Shown here one piece after another: positions 7,842 to 16,470 of a stretch of 46,071 nt of DNA. Numbering within the stretch: the first letter of the stretch is position 1; the number at the start of each line of letters is the position of its first letter. The notes under the pieces were generated by a model. That model searched no databases and was not told the DNA's origin. It worked only from the letters and a program-made list of their open reading frames with translations. Both the position numbers and the translations under genes were made by a program. The DNA is taken from contig WJMH01000020.1 in NCBI GenBank assembly GCA_014728045.1, positions 1 through 46,071 of the forward strand. Reading direction: 5' to 3'. This DNA comes from Candidatus Omnitrophota bacterium (GTDB lineage Bacteria > Omnitrophota > Gorgyraeia > Tantalellales > Tantalellaceae).

Positions 7842-8661
7842 TATGTACGCCGAGATAGCAGGCGTTCCGGTAAAGCTGGAATACAGCCTTCCGGAGAGCC
7901 GGCCGATCATCCGGAAACTGCTCAAGGATTTCCTCGTTCCCGATGAGCCGGAGGGGGAGAAGTTCCTCCTTAAGATGATGCCATCACGCGGGCTGGTCAG
8001 GTTCGCTCTCAATAACGACGAAAAAGACCGAGAAGCCAATATCATAAGCATGAACGTGGGGTCGGGACATATAGACAAGAACGCCCGTTTCGCGGTCGTT
8101 CCTGATGCTTCGGACCAGAGCCCGGAAGCGTCGGAATTCATTCTGGACAATTTTCTGCGCATATGTTTCCAGTATGTCATAATACACTGGGGGGGTATAA
8201 TACTTCATTCTTCGGCCGTAGTGAAAGATGCAAGAGCGATGGTCTTCATAGCTCCTAATTCCGGAGGGAAAAGCACCATAGCCTCGAATACAGGTTGCCA
8301 CGTTCTCTCCGATGACTGTGTCGCGGTACGAAAGCGGGATGACGGCACATGGATGGCCTGCGCGACTCCCTGGGGCAAGCTCTCCGGGAGGGGCTCGTAT
8401 CCGATCGAAGCTATGTTCTTTATCGATAAGTCCGACCGGTTCTATTGCCGGAAGATGGACGCTGTTCAGGCGGTTAAGGGTCTTTTCTCCAATGCCAGCC
8501 TTTCGTTCCCGGAGATGGCGGGGTTCGAATCGGATCTATTTGATGATATTCTCGGCCTGGTGACCGGGATGGGCTCTCGCCTTGCGGTTTACCGGATGGG
8601 GTTTCGAAAAGACGACAATGTCATAGAACTTCTTAAAGAGGACAGGGCACTATGCGGATAG
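7831..8661 (+). CDS. HPrK-like serine kinase domain protein
   Basis: The 276-residue protein resembles HPr kinase/phosphorylase-related proteins linked to PqqD genes. The P-loop APNSGGKST is at 141-149, preceded by LHSSAVV (126-131) and followed by HVLSDDCVAV with D161 and D162 for metal binding. Homologues in lasso clusters phosphorylate a C-terminal serine of the peptide; others belong to exosortase-associated systems of unknown function. The start at 7831 overlaps the PqqD-like gene by 11 nt and gives a conventional N-terminus. The frame's longer upstream extension lies wholly inside that gene. The precursor-like peptide downstream ends in Cys-Pro-Pro, with no C-terminal serine, so its target is open. 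Confidence 0.8.
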   Translation: MSYSMYAEIAGVPVKLEYSLPESRPIIRKLLKDFLVPDEPEGEKFLLKMMPSRGLVRFALNNDEKDREANIISMNVGSGHIDKNARFAVVPDASDQSPEASEFILDNFLRICFQYVIIHWGGIILHSSAVVKDARAMVFIAPNSGGKSTIASNTGCHVLSDDCVAVRKRDDGTWMACATPWGKLSGRGSYPIEAMFFIDKSDRFYCRKMDAVQAVKGLFSNASLSFPEMAGFESDLFDDILGLVTGMGSRLAVYRMGFRKDDNVIELLKEDRALCG

Positions 8662-9683
8662 GCGGTCTTTACGACAGGCTGATAGAGAAGAATATACCCC
8701 TTTTTGCGTGTTTTGAGATCAACACCGACTGCAATAACCGCTGCGTCCATTGTTATAACACAGAAAGACATGTGCTGCCTCTTGATGCGCTCAAGCGGTG
8801 TATGGACGAGGCGGCGGATATGGGAACGCTCTTTTTAAGTATCACCGGGGGAGAACCTCTTCTCAGGGAGGATATCTGGCAGATCCTTTCTTATTCGGCT
8901 AGAAAGAACTTCGCCACTCTTCTATATACGAACGCCACCCTTATCGGCAGGGAGGAAGCTTTGCGCCTTAAAGAGGCGGGGGTTTATCATGTGGATACCA
9001 CGCTACTTGGTGCCGATCCACAGACACATGACGGCCTGAGCGGCGTTAAGGGCTCTTTCGATAAGACGCTCAAAGCTCTGGAACTGCTCAAGGAGCAGGG
9101 GATAAGTATTGCCGTCAAGACGCCGGTCATGAACCGGAACGCTGATACGATAGACGATATACAGTCTCTCGTTGAATCAATGGGCGTTCTTCATATCGCT
9201 TCTCCTCTTATTTTCGCGAGGGACGACGGGGATCCCGCGCCACTTGAGTACAGGGCAAGTGATGAACAGCTCAGAAGTTTCTTCTCATCCCGGGCGCTTA
9301 AGAGCCTTTTTGATAACGGGGCCTGTTACAGCTGCCATTTCGGAAGGTGCACGTTCGCACTCAGGGCTGACGGAGAGGTGACGCCCTGCATATCCGTTCC
9401 GCTGTCCCTGGGGAACGTGAATGAGAGGTCCCTTAAAGAGATATGGTCGGATAACCCTCTTCTGGATCATCTTCGGGATGCCGCGAGCAGGCCGCTTCCG
9501 GAGTGTTGCGGCTGCGAGATGGCCGGATGGTGTTTCAGGTGCGAAGGAATTTCTTTTACCGAAGAGGGCAGATTGTTCGCCCGTTCAGGTGAGCTTTGCC
9601 GCATGGCAAGAATACGCAAGGAGGTAAGCCATGACAGAACCGAAGAACATGGAGAAGAAAAAGTACGACAAGCCGCAGGTTGA
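8652..9683 (+). CDS. Radical SAM/SPASM peptide-modifying enzyme
   Basis: The 343-residue enzyme has the radical SAM cluster motif C27-x3-C31-x2-C34 (DCNNRCVHCYN), the SAM-binding SITGGEPLLR segment, and a Cys-rich SPASM region. That region carries C225, C228, C233, C246, C285, C286, C288, C294 and C297, enough for two auxiliary [4Fe-4S] clusters. PCISVPLSLGNV and SLKEIW are classic SPASM marks. Such enzymes make thioether or carbon-carbon links in ribosomal peptides, as in PqqE-type, sactipeptide and ranthipeptide systems. It overlaps the kinase gene by 10 nt. Its last 17 codons plus stop overlap a 49-codon Cys-containing peptide gene in another frame, the likely substrate. Tight coupling to a PqqD-like gene supports this. 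Confidence 0.92.
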   Translation: MRIGGLYDRLIEKNIPLFACFEINTDCNNRCVHCYNTERHVLPLDALKRCMDEAADMGTLFLSITGGEPLLREDIWQILSYSARKNFATLLYTNATLIGREEALRLKEAGVYHVDTTLLGADPQTHDGLSGVKGSFDKTLKALELLKEQGISIAVKTPVMNRNADTIDDIQSLVESMGVLHIASPLIFARDDGDPAPLEYRASDEQLRSFFSSRALKSLFDNGACYSCHFGRCTFALRADGEVTPCISVPLSLGNVNERSLKEIWSDNPLLDHLRDAASRPLPECCGCEMAGWCFRCEGISFTEEGRLFARSGELCRMARIRKEVSHDRTEEHGEEKVRQAAG

Positions 9684-9780
9684 ACATACCGAGAAGATAG
9701 ACCGGGTGTTTCTTGCCTGCAGGAGCGCTATAGGGGGCTGCACCGAGACCCTGCAACAGGCAGGCACATGTCCTCCGTAA
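9631..9780 (+). CDS. Small precursor-like peptide (putative RiPP substrate), 49 residues
   Basis: This short gene encodes a 49-residue peptide. A Lys/Glu-rich leader-like part contains KKYDKPQVEH, a Y12-x2-P15-x-V17 motif close to the YxxPxL motif bound by PqqD-type elements. It is followed by a C-terminal part with C30, C37 and C47, a GG pair (35-36) and the end TCPP. A near-perfect AAGGAGG lies 6-7 nt before the ATG, inside the end of the radical SAM gene, and the two frames overlap by 53 nt. These traits fit the substrate of the adjacent SPASM enzyme: small size, strong ribosome site, leader motif, and a Cys/Gly/Thr-rich tail. I do not recognise the exact peptide. Modification type and cleavage site are unknown. 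Confidence 0.72.
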   Translation: MTEPKNMEKKKYDKPQVEHTEKIDRVFLACRSAIGGCTETLQQAGTCPP

Positions 9781-9821
9781 GACGGCCTGAATGAATTTTG
9801 GATTAATGGAGAGCTGAAAGC

Positions 9822-11216
9822 ATGGATCTACTTCTTATACAATCCCCTTTCTGTGCGCAGGGCATACTTCCTCACACTGATTCGTTCACCGTGGGTGAGG
9901 GATTGTTGTCTATCTGTTCCTACCTTGATACGAAGGGCTATTCCACGGATATATTCTGTATTGACGAGCTGTACAAGGATATTCCCGACAAACTGTTCAC
10001 CAGAAGAAAATTCTTTTTCTCTGACAAGGACGTCGCCGATAGGCTCCGCCGGGCGAATCCCCGCGTGATAGGTATAGGGGCGTTGACCCCCCAGTATCCG
10101 GCAGCTCTCAAAATCGCCCAGATCTCCAGAAGAACCTGTCCGGAGGCAGTTATCGTGATGGGGGGGCCTCATGTGACCTATACGGACACCCAGGTCTTTC
10201 GCGACAGCGCTGAGGTGGATATCGTCGTAAGGGGAGAAGGCGAATGGACCATGGAAGAGGTTCTGGAGCGCGTACTGTCTTCAGAAAGCCTTGAAGGTGT
10301 TAAGGGCATAACCTACAGGAAAGGGGATGAAGTCATACGTAATCCTGAAAGGCCCCTGGGGGACCTCGGGGGCTTGCCGCCGGTTGATTATTCCAAACCC
10401 AACCCGGAATTCATGAAAAGGAGCCGGTATTTCATAACCACTACCCGCGGCTGTCTTTTGAACTGTTCCTATTGCGTGGAAAGCAAATATTGGGGGCACC
10501 AGGTGAGGCCCAGGTCGATAGAGGCGGTAACAGCCGAAATAAAATACCTTGTCGAGAATTACGATAACGATATTTACTTCCTTGGAAGCGTGTTCAATTA
10601 CCCGGAAGGATCTTTCAGGCAGTTATGCGCCAGATTAAAACAGTTCGATTTCGGGCAGAGGGACACCGCGGCACTGGTCGGGGCGGCCAATCTTCCGGAG
10701 GAACATATACACCTGATGAAGGAAGCGGGTGTCAAGAGGATGCTGATCGCCGTTGAGAGCGCCTCAGAGAAAGTGCTCAGGCGCATGAGAAAACCCATAA
10801 CCCTGCAAAAAGTTATCGAAAAATGCAAAGTGGCCGTAAATTGCGGCATGACAGTGGCGACATTCTGGATAATGGGCCATCCCGGGGAGACCGAACAGAC
10901 CGCACGGGAAAGCCTTGACGCGATGGTATATTTATTTGAAAGAGGTCTCAACGACCGGCAGGAAGTCGCGCTGTTTACACCTTACCCCGGCCTGCCGATA
11001 GTGCAGAATGCCGAGAAAGAAGGTTTCAGGATAATAGACCGCGATCTTTCCAGATACAGCCGTTTCGATGAACCGGTGATAGAGCTGGATACCATCTCTC
11101 ACGAGAAATTATGCCAATTGTACAAGGAGGCCAAGGAGATAGCCCAGTTCTGGCATTCTTCTCAAAGGGAACTTTTCGGTCACGATCTTGAAAGCATTTT
11201 TAAGCGTATCAAGTAA
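9822..11216 (+). CDS. B12-binding radical SAM enzyme
   Basis: The 464-residue protein has an N-terminal cobalamin-binding-like Rossmann domain (roughly 1-160, with IGIGALTPQYPAAL, VMGGPHVTY and the RGEGEWT motif). A radical SAM domain follows with C211-x3-C215-x2-C218 (RGCLLNCSYCVE). Later segments (MLIAVESASEKVLRRMRKP, FWIMGHPGET) are typical of B12-radical SAM methyltransferase-like proteins. Enzymes of this class methylate unreactive carbons or rearrange substrates in peptide, lipid and antibiotic pathways. It starts 41 nt after the precursor-like peptide and is probably in the same transcript, so methylation of the peptide is possible. A role in lipid or polysaccharide synthesis is the main alternative. 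Confidence 0.88.
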   Translation: MDLLLIQSPFCAQGILPHTDSFTVGEGLLSICSYLDTKGYSTDIFCIDELYKDIPDKLFTRRKFFFSDKDVADRLRRANPRVIGIGALTPQYPAALKIAQISRRTCPEAVIVMGGPHVTYTDTQVFRDSAEVDIVVRGEGEWTMEEVLERVLSSESLEGVKGITYRKGDEVIRNPERPLGDLGGLPPVDYSKPNPEFMKRSRYFITTTRGCLLNCSYCVESKYWGHQVRPRSIEAVTAEIKYLVENYDNDIYFLGSVFNYPEGSFRQLCARLKQFDFGQRDTAALVGAANLPEEHIHLMKEAGVKRMLIAVESASEKVLRRMRKPITLQKVIEKCKVAVNCGMTVATFWIMGHPGETEQTARESLDAMVYLFERGLNDRQEVALFTPYPGLPIVQNAEKEGFRIIDRDLSRYSRFDEPVIELDTISHEKLCQLYKEAKEIAQFWHSSQRELFGHDLESIFKRIK

Positions 11217-11237
11217 ATTGCGATATATCTTTAATAT

Positions 11238-11795
11238 ATGAATAGATCCGGGAAAAGGCTAATAAACTGGTGTCTGGTCGTTGCATATATGCTCGGGGTA
11301 TATGCTACCCTGACCGTAGCTCCCAGTCTGTGGGATGCGGTCGACGGCTATCTGAACGGTCGCGGATTGTTCGTAGTGTATCTTGCCGGTGGTTTTTTGC
11401 TTGCAGCGGTATTTCTATATATGAGTGTTTTTCGCCGGGAAAAGAGGATTGTGAACTATATCATCCTTCTCGGTTGCGCGTGTATCTACTTTATTTTAAA
11501 CAAGTTAGCAATATATCCGGCGGAAAAGATACACCTTTTGGAATACAGTCTCTTGAGCGTTCTTGTATTCAACGCCCTTAAGGTCGACTTTTCCGGATAT
11601 GGCCTTGAACTTTATGTATATGGTCTTCTCTTTTGCCTTGGAGCAGGAGTGATCGATGAGGTAATACAGCTATTTCTGCCAACCAGGGTGTTCGACTGGC
11701 GCGATGTGGTCTTCAATATCGCCAGCAGCATAACTGCTTTTGTGATAATAAGATTCAATATACTCGGCCAGCCCCAAAAAGCTTTACAAGCATAA
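11238..11795 (+). CDS. VanZ-like membrane protein
   Basis: The 185-residue protein has about five hydrophobic helices and the VanZ family pattern. That is an EKIHLLEYSLLS segment with conserved Lys-His-Glu chemistry near the third helix, then GVIDEVIQLFLPTR and FDWRDVVFNIAS near the C-terminus. VanZ-like proteins are widespread in cell-envelope loci; one lowers teicoplanin sensitivity, but the biochemical role is not known. No clear ribosome-binding site precedes the ATG. It lies 21 nt after the B12-radical SAM gene and may be the last gene of that operon. A promoter for the next genes overlaps its final codons. Confidence 0.82.
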   Translation: MNRSGKRLINWCLVVAYMLGVYATLTVAPSLWDAVDGYLNGRGLFVVYLAGGFLLAAVFLYMSVFRREKRIVNYIILLGCACIYFILNKLAIYPAEKIHLLEYSLLSVLVFNALKVDFSGYGLELYVYGLLFCLGAGVIDEVIQLFLPTRVFDWRDVVFNIASSITAFVIIRFNILGQPQKALQA

Positions 11796-11811
11796 TTGGT
11801 AGTGATAAAAT
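11783..11811 (+). promoter_or_regulatory. Predicted promoter for the response regulator pair
   Basis: TTTACA (11783-11788) and TAAAAT (11806-11811) are separated by exactly 17 nt. The -35 box sits inside the last codons of the VanZ-like gene. The predicted transcript starts about 45 nt upstream of the first receiver gene. Confidence 0.5.
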
Positions 11812-11862
11812 ATATCCGCTTTTTTCATGGCTTTGCAAATCAACGGGGAGAGTGATCTATTC

Positions 11863-12237
11863 ATGAGCAAGGTAATACTGGCGATCGACGATGATGAGAA
11901 CTTTCTGAGCACGATAAAGGATATACTTGAATCAGAGGGGTACCAGGTAAAGACACTTACCGATCCCACCAGGACAGAATATTTCATTGAGAAATACGAT
12001 CCGGACCTTTTGATAATCGACGTATTCATGCCGGAAAGGTCGGGATTCAATCTTATAGAGGACTTCAGGGACAAGGGATTATACCAGCAGCTTCCCAAGA
12101 TCTTCCTGACATGCCTTGATGATGATGTCGAAAAGATGACCGCAAGGGCTTGCGGGGTGAACTACTACATGACAAAACCCTTCCAGCCGGAGGAACTTAT
12201 AGAAAAGATAAACCGGACGTTGAGTGTCCGCCAGTAA
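11863..12237 (+). CDS. Single-domain response regulator (CheY-like) 1
   Basis: The 124-residue protein is a stand-alone receiver domain. The acidic pair is in LAIDDDEN (residues 8-10 region), the phospho-acceptor Asp in LLIIDVFMPERSG, and the conserved Lys in YYMTKPFQPEEL. No output domain follows. The start at 11863 was chosen because GGGGAG lies upstream and the product then begins directly with the first strand; the frame extends 36 nt further upstream. It is followed by a second receiver gene, and the pair is bounded by its own promoter and terminator. The partner kinase is not in this window. Confidence 0.9.
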   Translation: MSKVILAIDDDENFLSTIKDILESEGYQVKTLTDPTRTEYFIEKYDPDLLIIDVFMPERSGFNLIEDFRDKGLYQQLPKIFLTCLDDDVEKMTARACGVNYYMTKPFQPEELIEKINRTLSVRQ

Positions 12238-12247
12238 CAGGTACAGC

Positions 12248-12604
12248 ATGCAGCAGAAGAAGAGAGTGGTAATAGCGGACGACAACAGGGAGATGTGCGA
12301 ACTTGTCGCGGATATACTGGAGGACAAGGGTTACCAGGTCGATTCGGTCTATAACGGTTACGAGCTTCTGGCCTATCTTGAGACCAACAATCCTTCTATA
12401 ATCATCCTCGACCTCATGATGCCCGATAAGGACGGCCTTTCGATACTCAACACGCTTAAGCAGGTTTCGCCGTATTCGCGCATCATCATTTACACGGGCT
12501 ACCAGGAATACGAAAAGAGCGTCTACGCCCGTACGGCGGACAGGTTCCTTGTTAAGGGCGGGAGCATAGAGGAGCTGATAAACGCGGTCAGTGATTTTTC
12601 CTGA
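12248..12604 (+). CDS. Single-domain response regulator (CheY-like) 2
   Basis: The 118-residue receiver domain has VVIADDNREM with the acidic pair, IIILDLMMPDKDGL with the phospho-acceptor Asp, and a Lys in DRFLVKGGSIEEL. No DNA-binding or enzymatic output domain is attached. The ATG at 12248 was preferred; an in-frame GTG at 12224 would make the genes overlap by 14 nt and cannot be excluded. It differs in sequence from its neighbour, so this is not a recent perfect duplication. A strong hairpin terminator begins 28 nt after the stop. Two tandem output-less receivers suggest a phosphorelay or protein-protein switch. Confidence 0.88.
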   Translation: MQQKKRVVIADDNREMCELVADILEDKGYQVDSVYNGYELLAYLETNNPSIIILDLMMPDKDGLSILNTLKQVSPYSRIIIYTGYQEYEKSVYARTADRFLVKGGSIEELINAVSDFS

Positions 12605-12632
12605 GGCGCTGCTTGAATCAGGTCCCTCCGAC

Positions 12633-12661
12633 ATAGAGAGAATAGTTTCTCTCTATTTTTA
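12633..12661 (+). terminator. Intrinsic terminator after the response regulator pair
   Basis: A perfect 10-bp stem (12633-12642 with 12647-12656) closes a TAGT tetraloop and is followed by a T-rich run. It separates the receiver genes from tgt. Confidence 0.85.
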
Positions 12662-12679
12662 TATCCGCAAACAGGGTAA

Positions 12680-13801
<1,122 letters not shown>

Positions 13802-13809
13802 AAAGGAAG

Positions 13810-13837
13810 TTGTTTTTTGCATGATAATTCGTATAAT
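13810..13837 (+). promoter_or_regulatory. Predicted promoter for yajC-secDF
   Basis: TTGTTT (13810-13815) and a perfect TATAAT (13832-13837) are separated by 16 nt. It lies between the tgt stop and yajC, in an otherwise AT-rich gap of 78 nt. Confidence 0.5.
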
Positions 13838-13879
13838 TAGTAATATTATTGAACAATTGCATAACAGAAGGAGAGTTGT

Positions 13880-14203
13880 ATGTTGACTTTGGCATTTGCA
13901 CAGAACGCACCGGCACAGGCGCCCCAGATGCAGCAGAACCCTTTGATGGGTCTTCTGCCCATAGCGCTTATTTTCATAGTTTTTTATTTCCTGCTCATAC
14001 GTCCACAAAAAAAGAACCAGCAGGAGCACGCCAAGATGCTGGAGAACCTCCAGAAGAACGACGAGGTGGTCACAGCCGGGGGGCTTTTCGGGACGGTCGT
14101 GAACATACAGAACGATGTTGTTACTCTGCGGGTTGACGATAATACCAGGATCAAGGTGCAGAAAAGCTCGGTGGCGAAGCTCAGAAAACCGAAAAGCGAA
14201 TAA
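13880..14203 (+). CDS. yajC: Sec translocase accessory subunit YajC
   Basis: The 107-residue inner-membrane protein is a small partner of SecDF in the Sec holotranslocon. It has a short Gln/Pro-rich N-terminus, one transmembrane helix around 22-43 (LPIALIFIVFYFLLI), then the signature RPQKKNQQEHAKMLENL. The family segment GDEVVTAGG appears here as NDEVVTAGG, followed by IGTV-like FGTVVNI. A GGAG ribosome site precedes the ATG. The secDF gene begins 32 nt downstream. Confidence 0.96.
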   Translation: MLTLAFAQNAPAQAPQMQQNPLMGLLPIALIFIVFYFLLIRPQKKNQQEHAKMLENLQKNDEVVTAGGLFGTVVNIQNDVVTLRVDDNTRIKVQKSSVAKLRKPKSE

Positions 14204-14235
14204 ACAGTTCATTTCCAAGAAAGGGTTAGAAAGAT

Positions 14236-16461
14236 ATGTGGAAAAGTCTTAAATGGAAAAGTGTTCTTGTAGTGGTTATCGCCGCTTTGGCTGTATGGTT
14301 CTCTTATCCGCCGCTTGATATCCATGATGAGAAGGGTAATGTCGTCGAAAAGGGTAAGATCAACCTGGGGCTCGATCTCCAGGGCGGCATGCACATGATA
14401 CTGGAGGTGGATACCTCCGATCTCACCGCGGACCAGGCCAAGGACGCGCCTCAGCGCGCTCTTGAGGTGATCCGTAACAGGATAGACCAGTTCGGTGTGC
14501 TTGAACCGGTGATACAGCTGCAGGGGAAGAACCGCCTGCTCGTGCAGCTTCCGGGCGTGACCGACAGGGAAAGGGCCAAGGAGATCATAGGACGCACGGC
14601 CCACTTGGAGTTCAAACTGGTTTCCGATGATCCGGAGCTTCTTAAGAAGGCCATGGACGGCGAACAGGTCGAGGGCTACGAACTTAAGCAGATGAAGACA
14701 CGCGACGGAAAGACCGAAACGCTTCTGGTCGAAAGCGATGCGGTACTTACCGGTGACATGCTGGTGGACGCGACAACGGAGTTCAGCCAGCAGGGATTCG
14801 GACAGCCTTATGTTTCGCTGGAATTAAACGATGAGGGAGGTGACATCTTCGCCCAGGTCACCGGCAGGAACGTCGGTAAAAGGCTGGCAGTCGTGCTTGA
14901 CGACGAGGTGCAGACCGCCCCTGTTATAAGGGAAAGGATACCTTCGGGGAGGGCGCAGATAACCGGTAACTTTTCCCTCCAGGAAGCGAAGGACATAGCT
15001 CTCATCCTGAGGGCAGGTGCTCTACCCGCCCCGGTCGACATCATAGAGGAACGCAGCGTAGGTCCCGCTCTGGGTAAGGATTCGGTCGAAAAAGGCATAA
15101 GGGCCATATTGATGGGCGGTATCTTTGTCCTTCTTTTCATGGCCGTTTATTATCTGCTCGCTGGTCTTATAGCCGACTTCGCTCTGGTTCTCAATATCTT
15201 CATAATTACCGGCGCTTTATCCTATTTCGGGGCTACTCTCACCCTGCCGGGTATAGCTGGTCTTGTTCTTACCATCGGTATAGCGGTCGACTCCAACGTT
15301 CTCATATTTGAAAGGATACGCGAGGAGTCAAGACTTGGTAAATCCCTGAGGGCAGCGATACATGCCGGATATGACAAAGCCTTCTGGACGATACTCGACG
15401 CTAATGTCACAACGCTGATAACGGCACTCATACTTTTCCAGTTCGGGACCGGTCCGGTGAGGGGATTCGCCACAACGCTGAGCATAGGTATACTCGCGAG
15501 CATGTTCACCGCGCTGGTGGTAACGCGCCTTATAATGGACATAATCACCATCAGCAGGCCGAACATGACAAAGCTGCCGATGCTGCAATTCTTCAGCCAG
15601 CCGAACATACCGTTCGTGAACATACGAAAGATAGCATATGGCGTATCGGTCCTTGTAATAGCCGTTGGCATGTTCTTTTTCGTGCAGAGGGGCGCGAACA
15701 ACCTCGGAGTGGATTTTACCGGGGGCACTCTTCAGCAGTTCAGGTTCCAGGAGGTGGTCCCGGTAAATGATGTGCGCGGAGCACTCTCCCAGGTAGGTCT
15801 TGGCGAGGCCTCCATACAGCGGTTCGGCGAGGGCAAGGAGATAATAGTTAGGTCCTTCAGCGGGAAGACCGAAATGATAATCTCAAGTCTCCGCGAGAAG
15901 TTCGGCGAGGGTTCTTTCGAGGTGATGAGGGTCGAGACGGTCGGTCCTGCCGTAGGTGAAGACCTCAGGGAAGCGGCCATCAAGGCGCTTATCTTCGCCA
16001 TGCTGGGCATCTGTATCTATATTTCGTTCCGTTTTGAGTTCAAGTTCGCCATTACCGCGATAATAGCGCTGATACATGACGTGGCCGTATCCCTCGGGAT
16101 GCTGGCGCTTACCGGCAGGGAGATCTCTCTTCCGGTAATAGCGGCCCTGCTGACCATAGTAGGTTATTCTATCAATGACACGATAGTCCTTTTCGACCGT
16201 ATAAGGGAAGACAGGAAATTCATGCGCAAAGCCAGCCAGGAAGAGATAATCAATACGAGCATAAACCAGACCTTGTCACGTACCGTGCTGACATCTCTGA
16301 CCACGCTGATAGTCGTGTTGGCCCTTTTCGTTTTCGGCGGTAAAGTGATAAATGACTTTTCCTTCGTGCTTTTGGTCGGTGTGCTGGTAGGTACTTATTC
16401 ATCCATATTCATAGCCAGCCCGTTATTGATCGACTGGCCTTCAAGGAAGTTACGCAGATAA
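14236..16461 (+). CDS. secDF: SecDF fusion, protein translocase subunits SecD and SecF
   Basis: The 741-residue membrane protein joins SecD and SecF in one chain, as in Bacillus (about 737 residues). It uses the proton gradient to drive late steps of protein export through SecYEG. The SecD half has an N-terminal helix, the LGLDLQGGMHMILEVD motif, the P1 head with VQLPGV, and ALPAPVDIIEERSVGPALG before five helices. The SecF half starts near 470, with NLGVDFTGGTL-type sequence and VETVGPAVGEDL before its helices, and the SINDTIVLFDRIRED motif. Many bacteria keep the two genes separate, so the fusion is a lineage marker. It is cotranscribed with yajC and probably the cation efflux gene 9 nt downstream. 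Confidence 0.97.
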   Translation: MWKSLKWKSVLVVVIAALAVWFSYPPLDIHDEKGNVVEKGKINLGLDLQGGMHMILEVDTSDLTADQAKDAPQRALEVIRNRIDQFGVLEPVIQLQGKNRLLVQLPGVTDRERAKEIIGRTAHLEFKLVSDDPELLKKAMDGEQVEGYELKQMKTRDGKTETLLVESDAVLTGDMLVDATTEFSQQGFGQPYVSLELNDEGGDIFAQVTGRNVGKRLAVVLDDEVQTAPVIRERIPSGRAQITGNFSLQEAKDIALILRAGALPAPVDIIEERSVGPALGKDSVEKGIRAILMGGIFVLLFMAVYYLLAGLIADFALVLNIFIITGALSYFGATLTLPGIAGLVLTIGIAVDSNVLIFERIREESRLGKSLRAAIHAGYDKAFWTILDANVTTLITALILFQFGTGPVRGFATTLSIGILASMFTALVVTRLIMDIITISRPNMTKLPMLQFFSQPNIPFVNIRKIAYGVSVLVIAVGMFFFVQRGANNLGVDFTGGTLQQFRFQEVVPVNDVRGALSQVGLGEASIQRFGEGKEIIVRSFSGKTEMIISSLREKFGEGSFEVMRVETVGPAVGEDLREAAIKALIFAMLGICIYISFRFEFKFAITAIIALIHDVAVSLGMLALTGREISLPVIAALLTIVGYSINDTIVLFDRIREDRKFMRKASQEEIINTSINQTLSRTVLTSLTTLIVVLALFVFGGKVINDFSFVLLVGVLVGTYSSIFIASPLLIDWPSRKLRR

Positions 16462-16470
16462 CCGAGAACC

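Noticed and set aside
7163-9780. True lasso-peptide cluster
   Set aside because: No asparagine-synthetase-like cyclase gene is present, and the candidate peptide is Cys-rich beside a SPASM enzyme.
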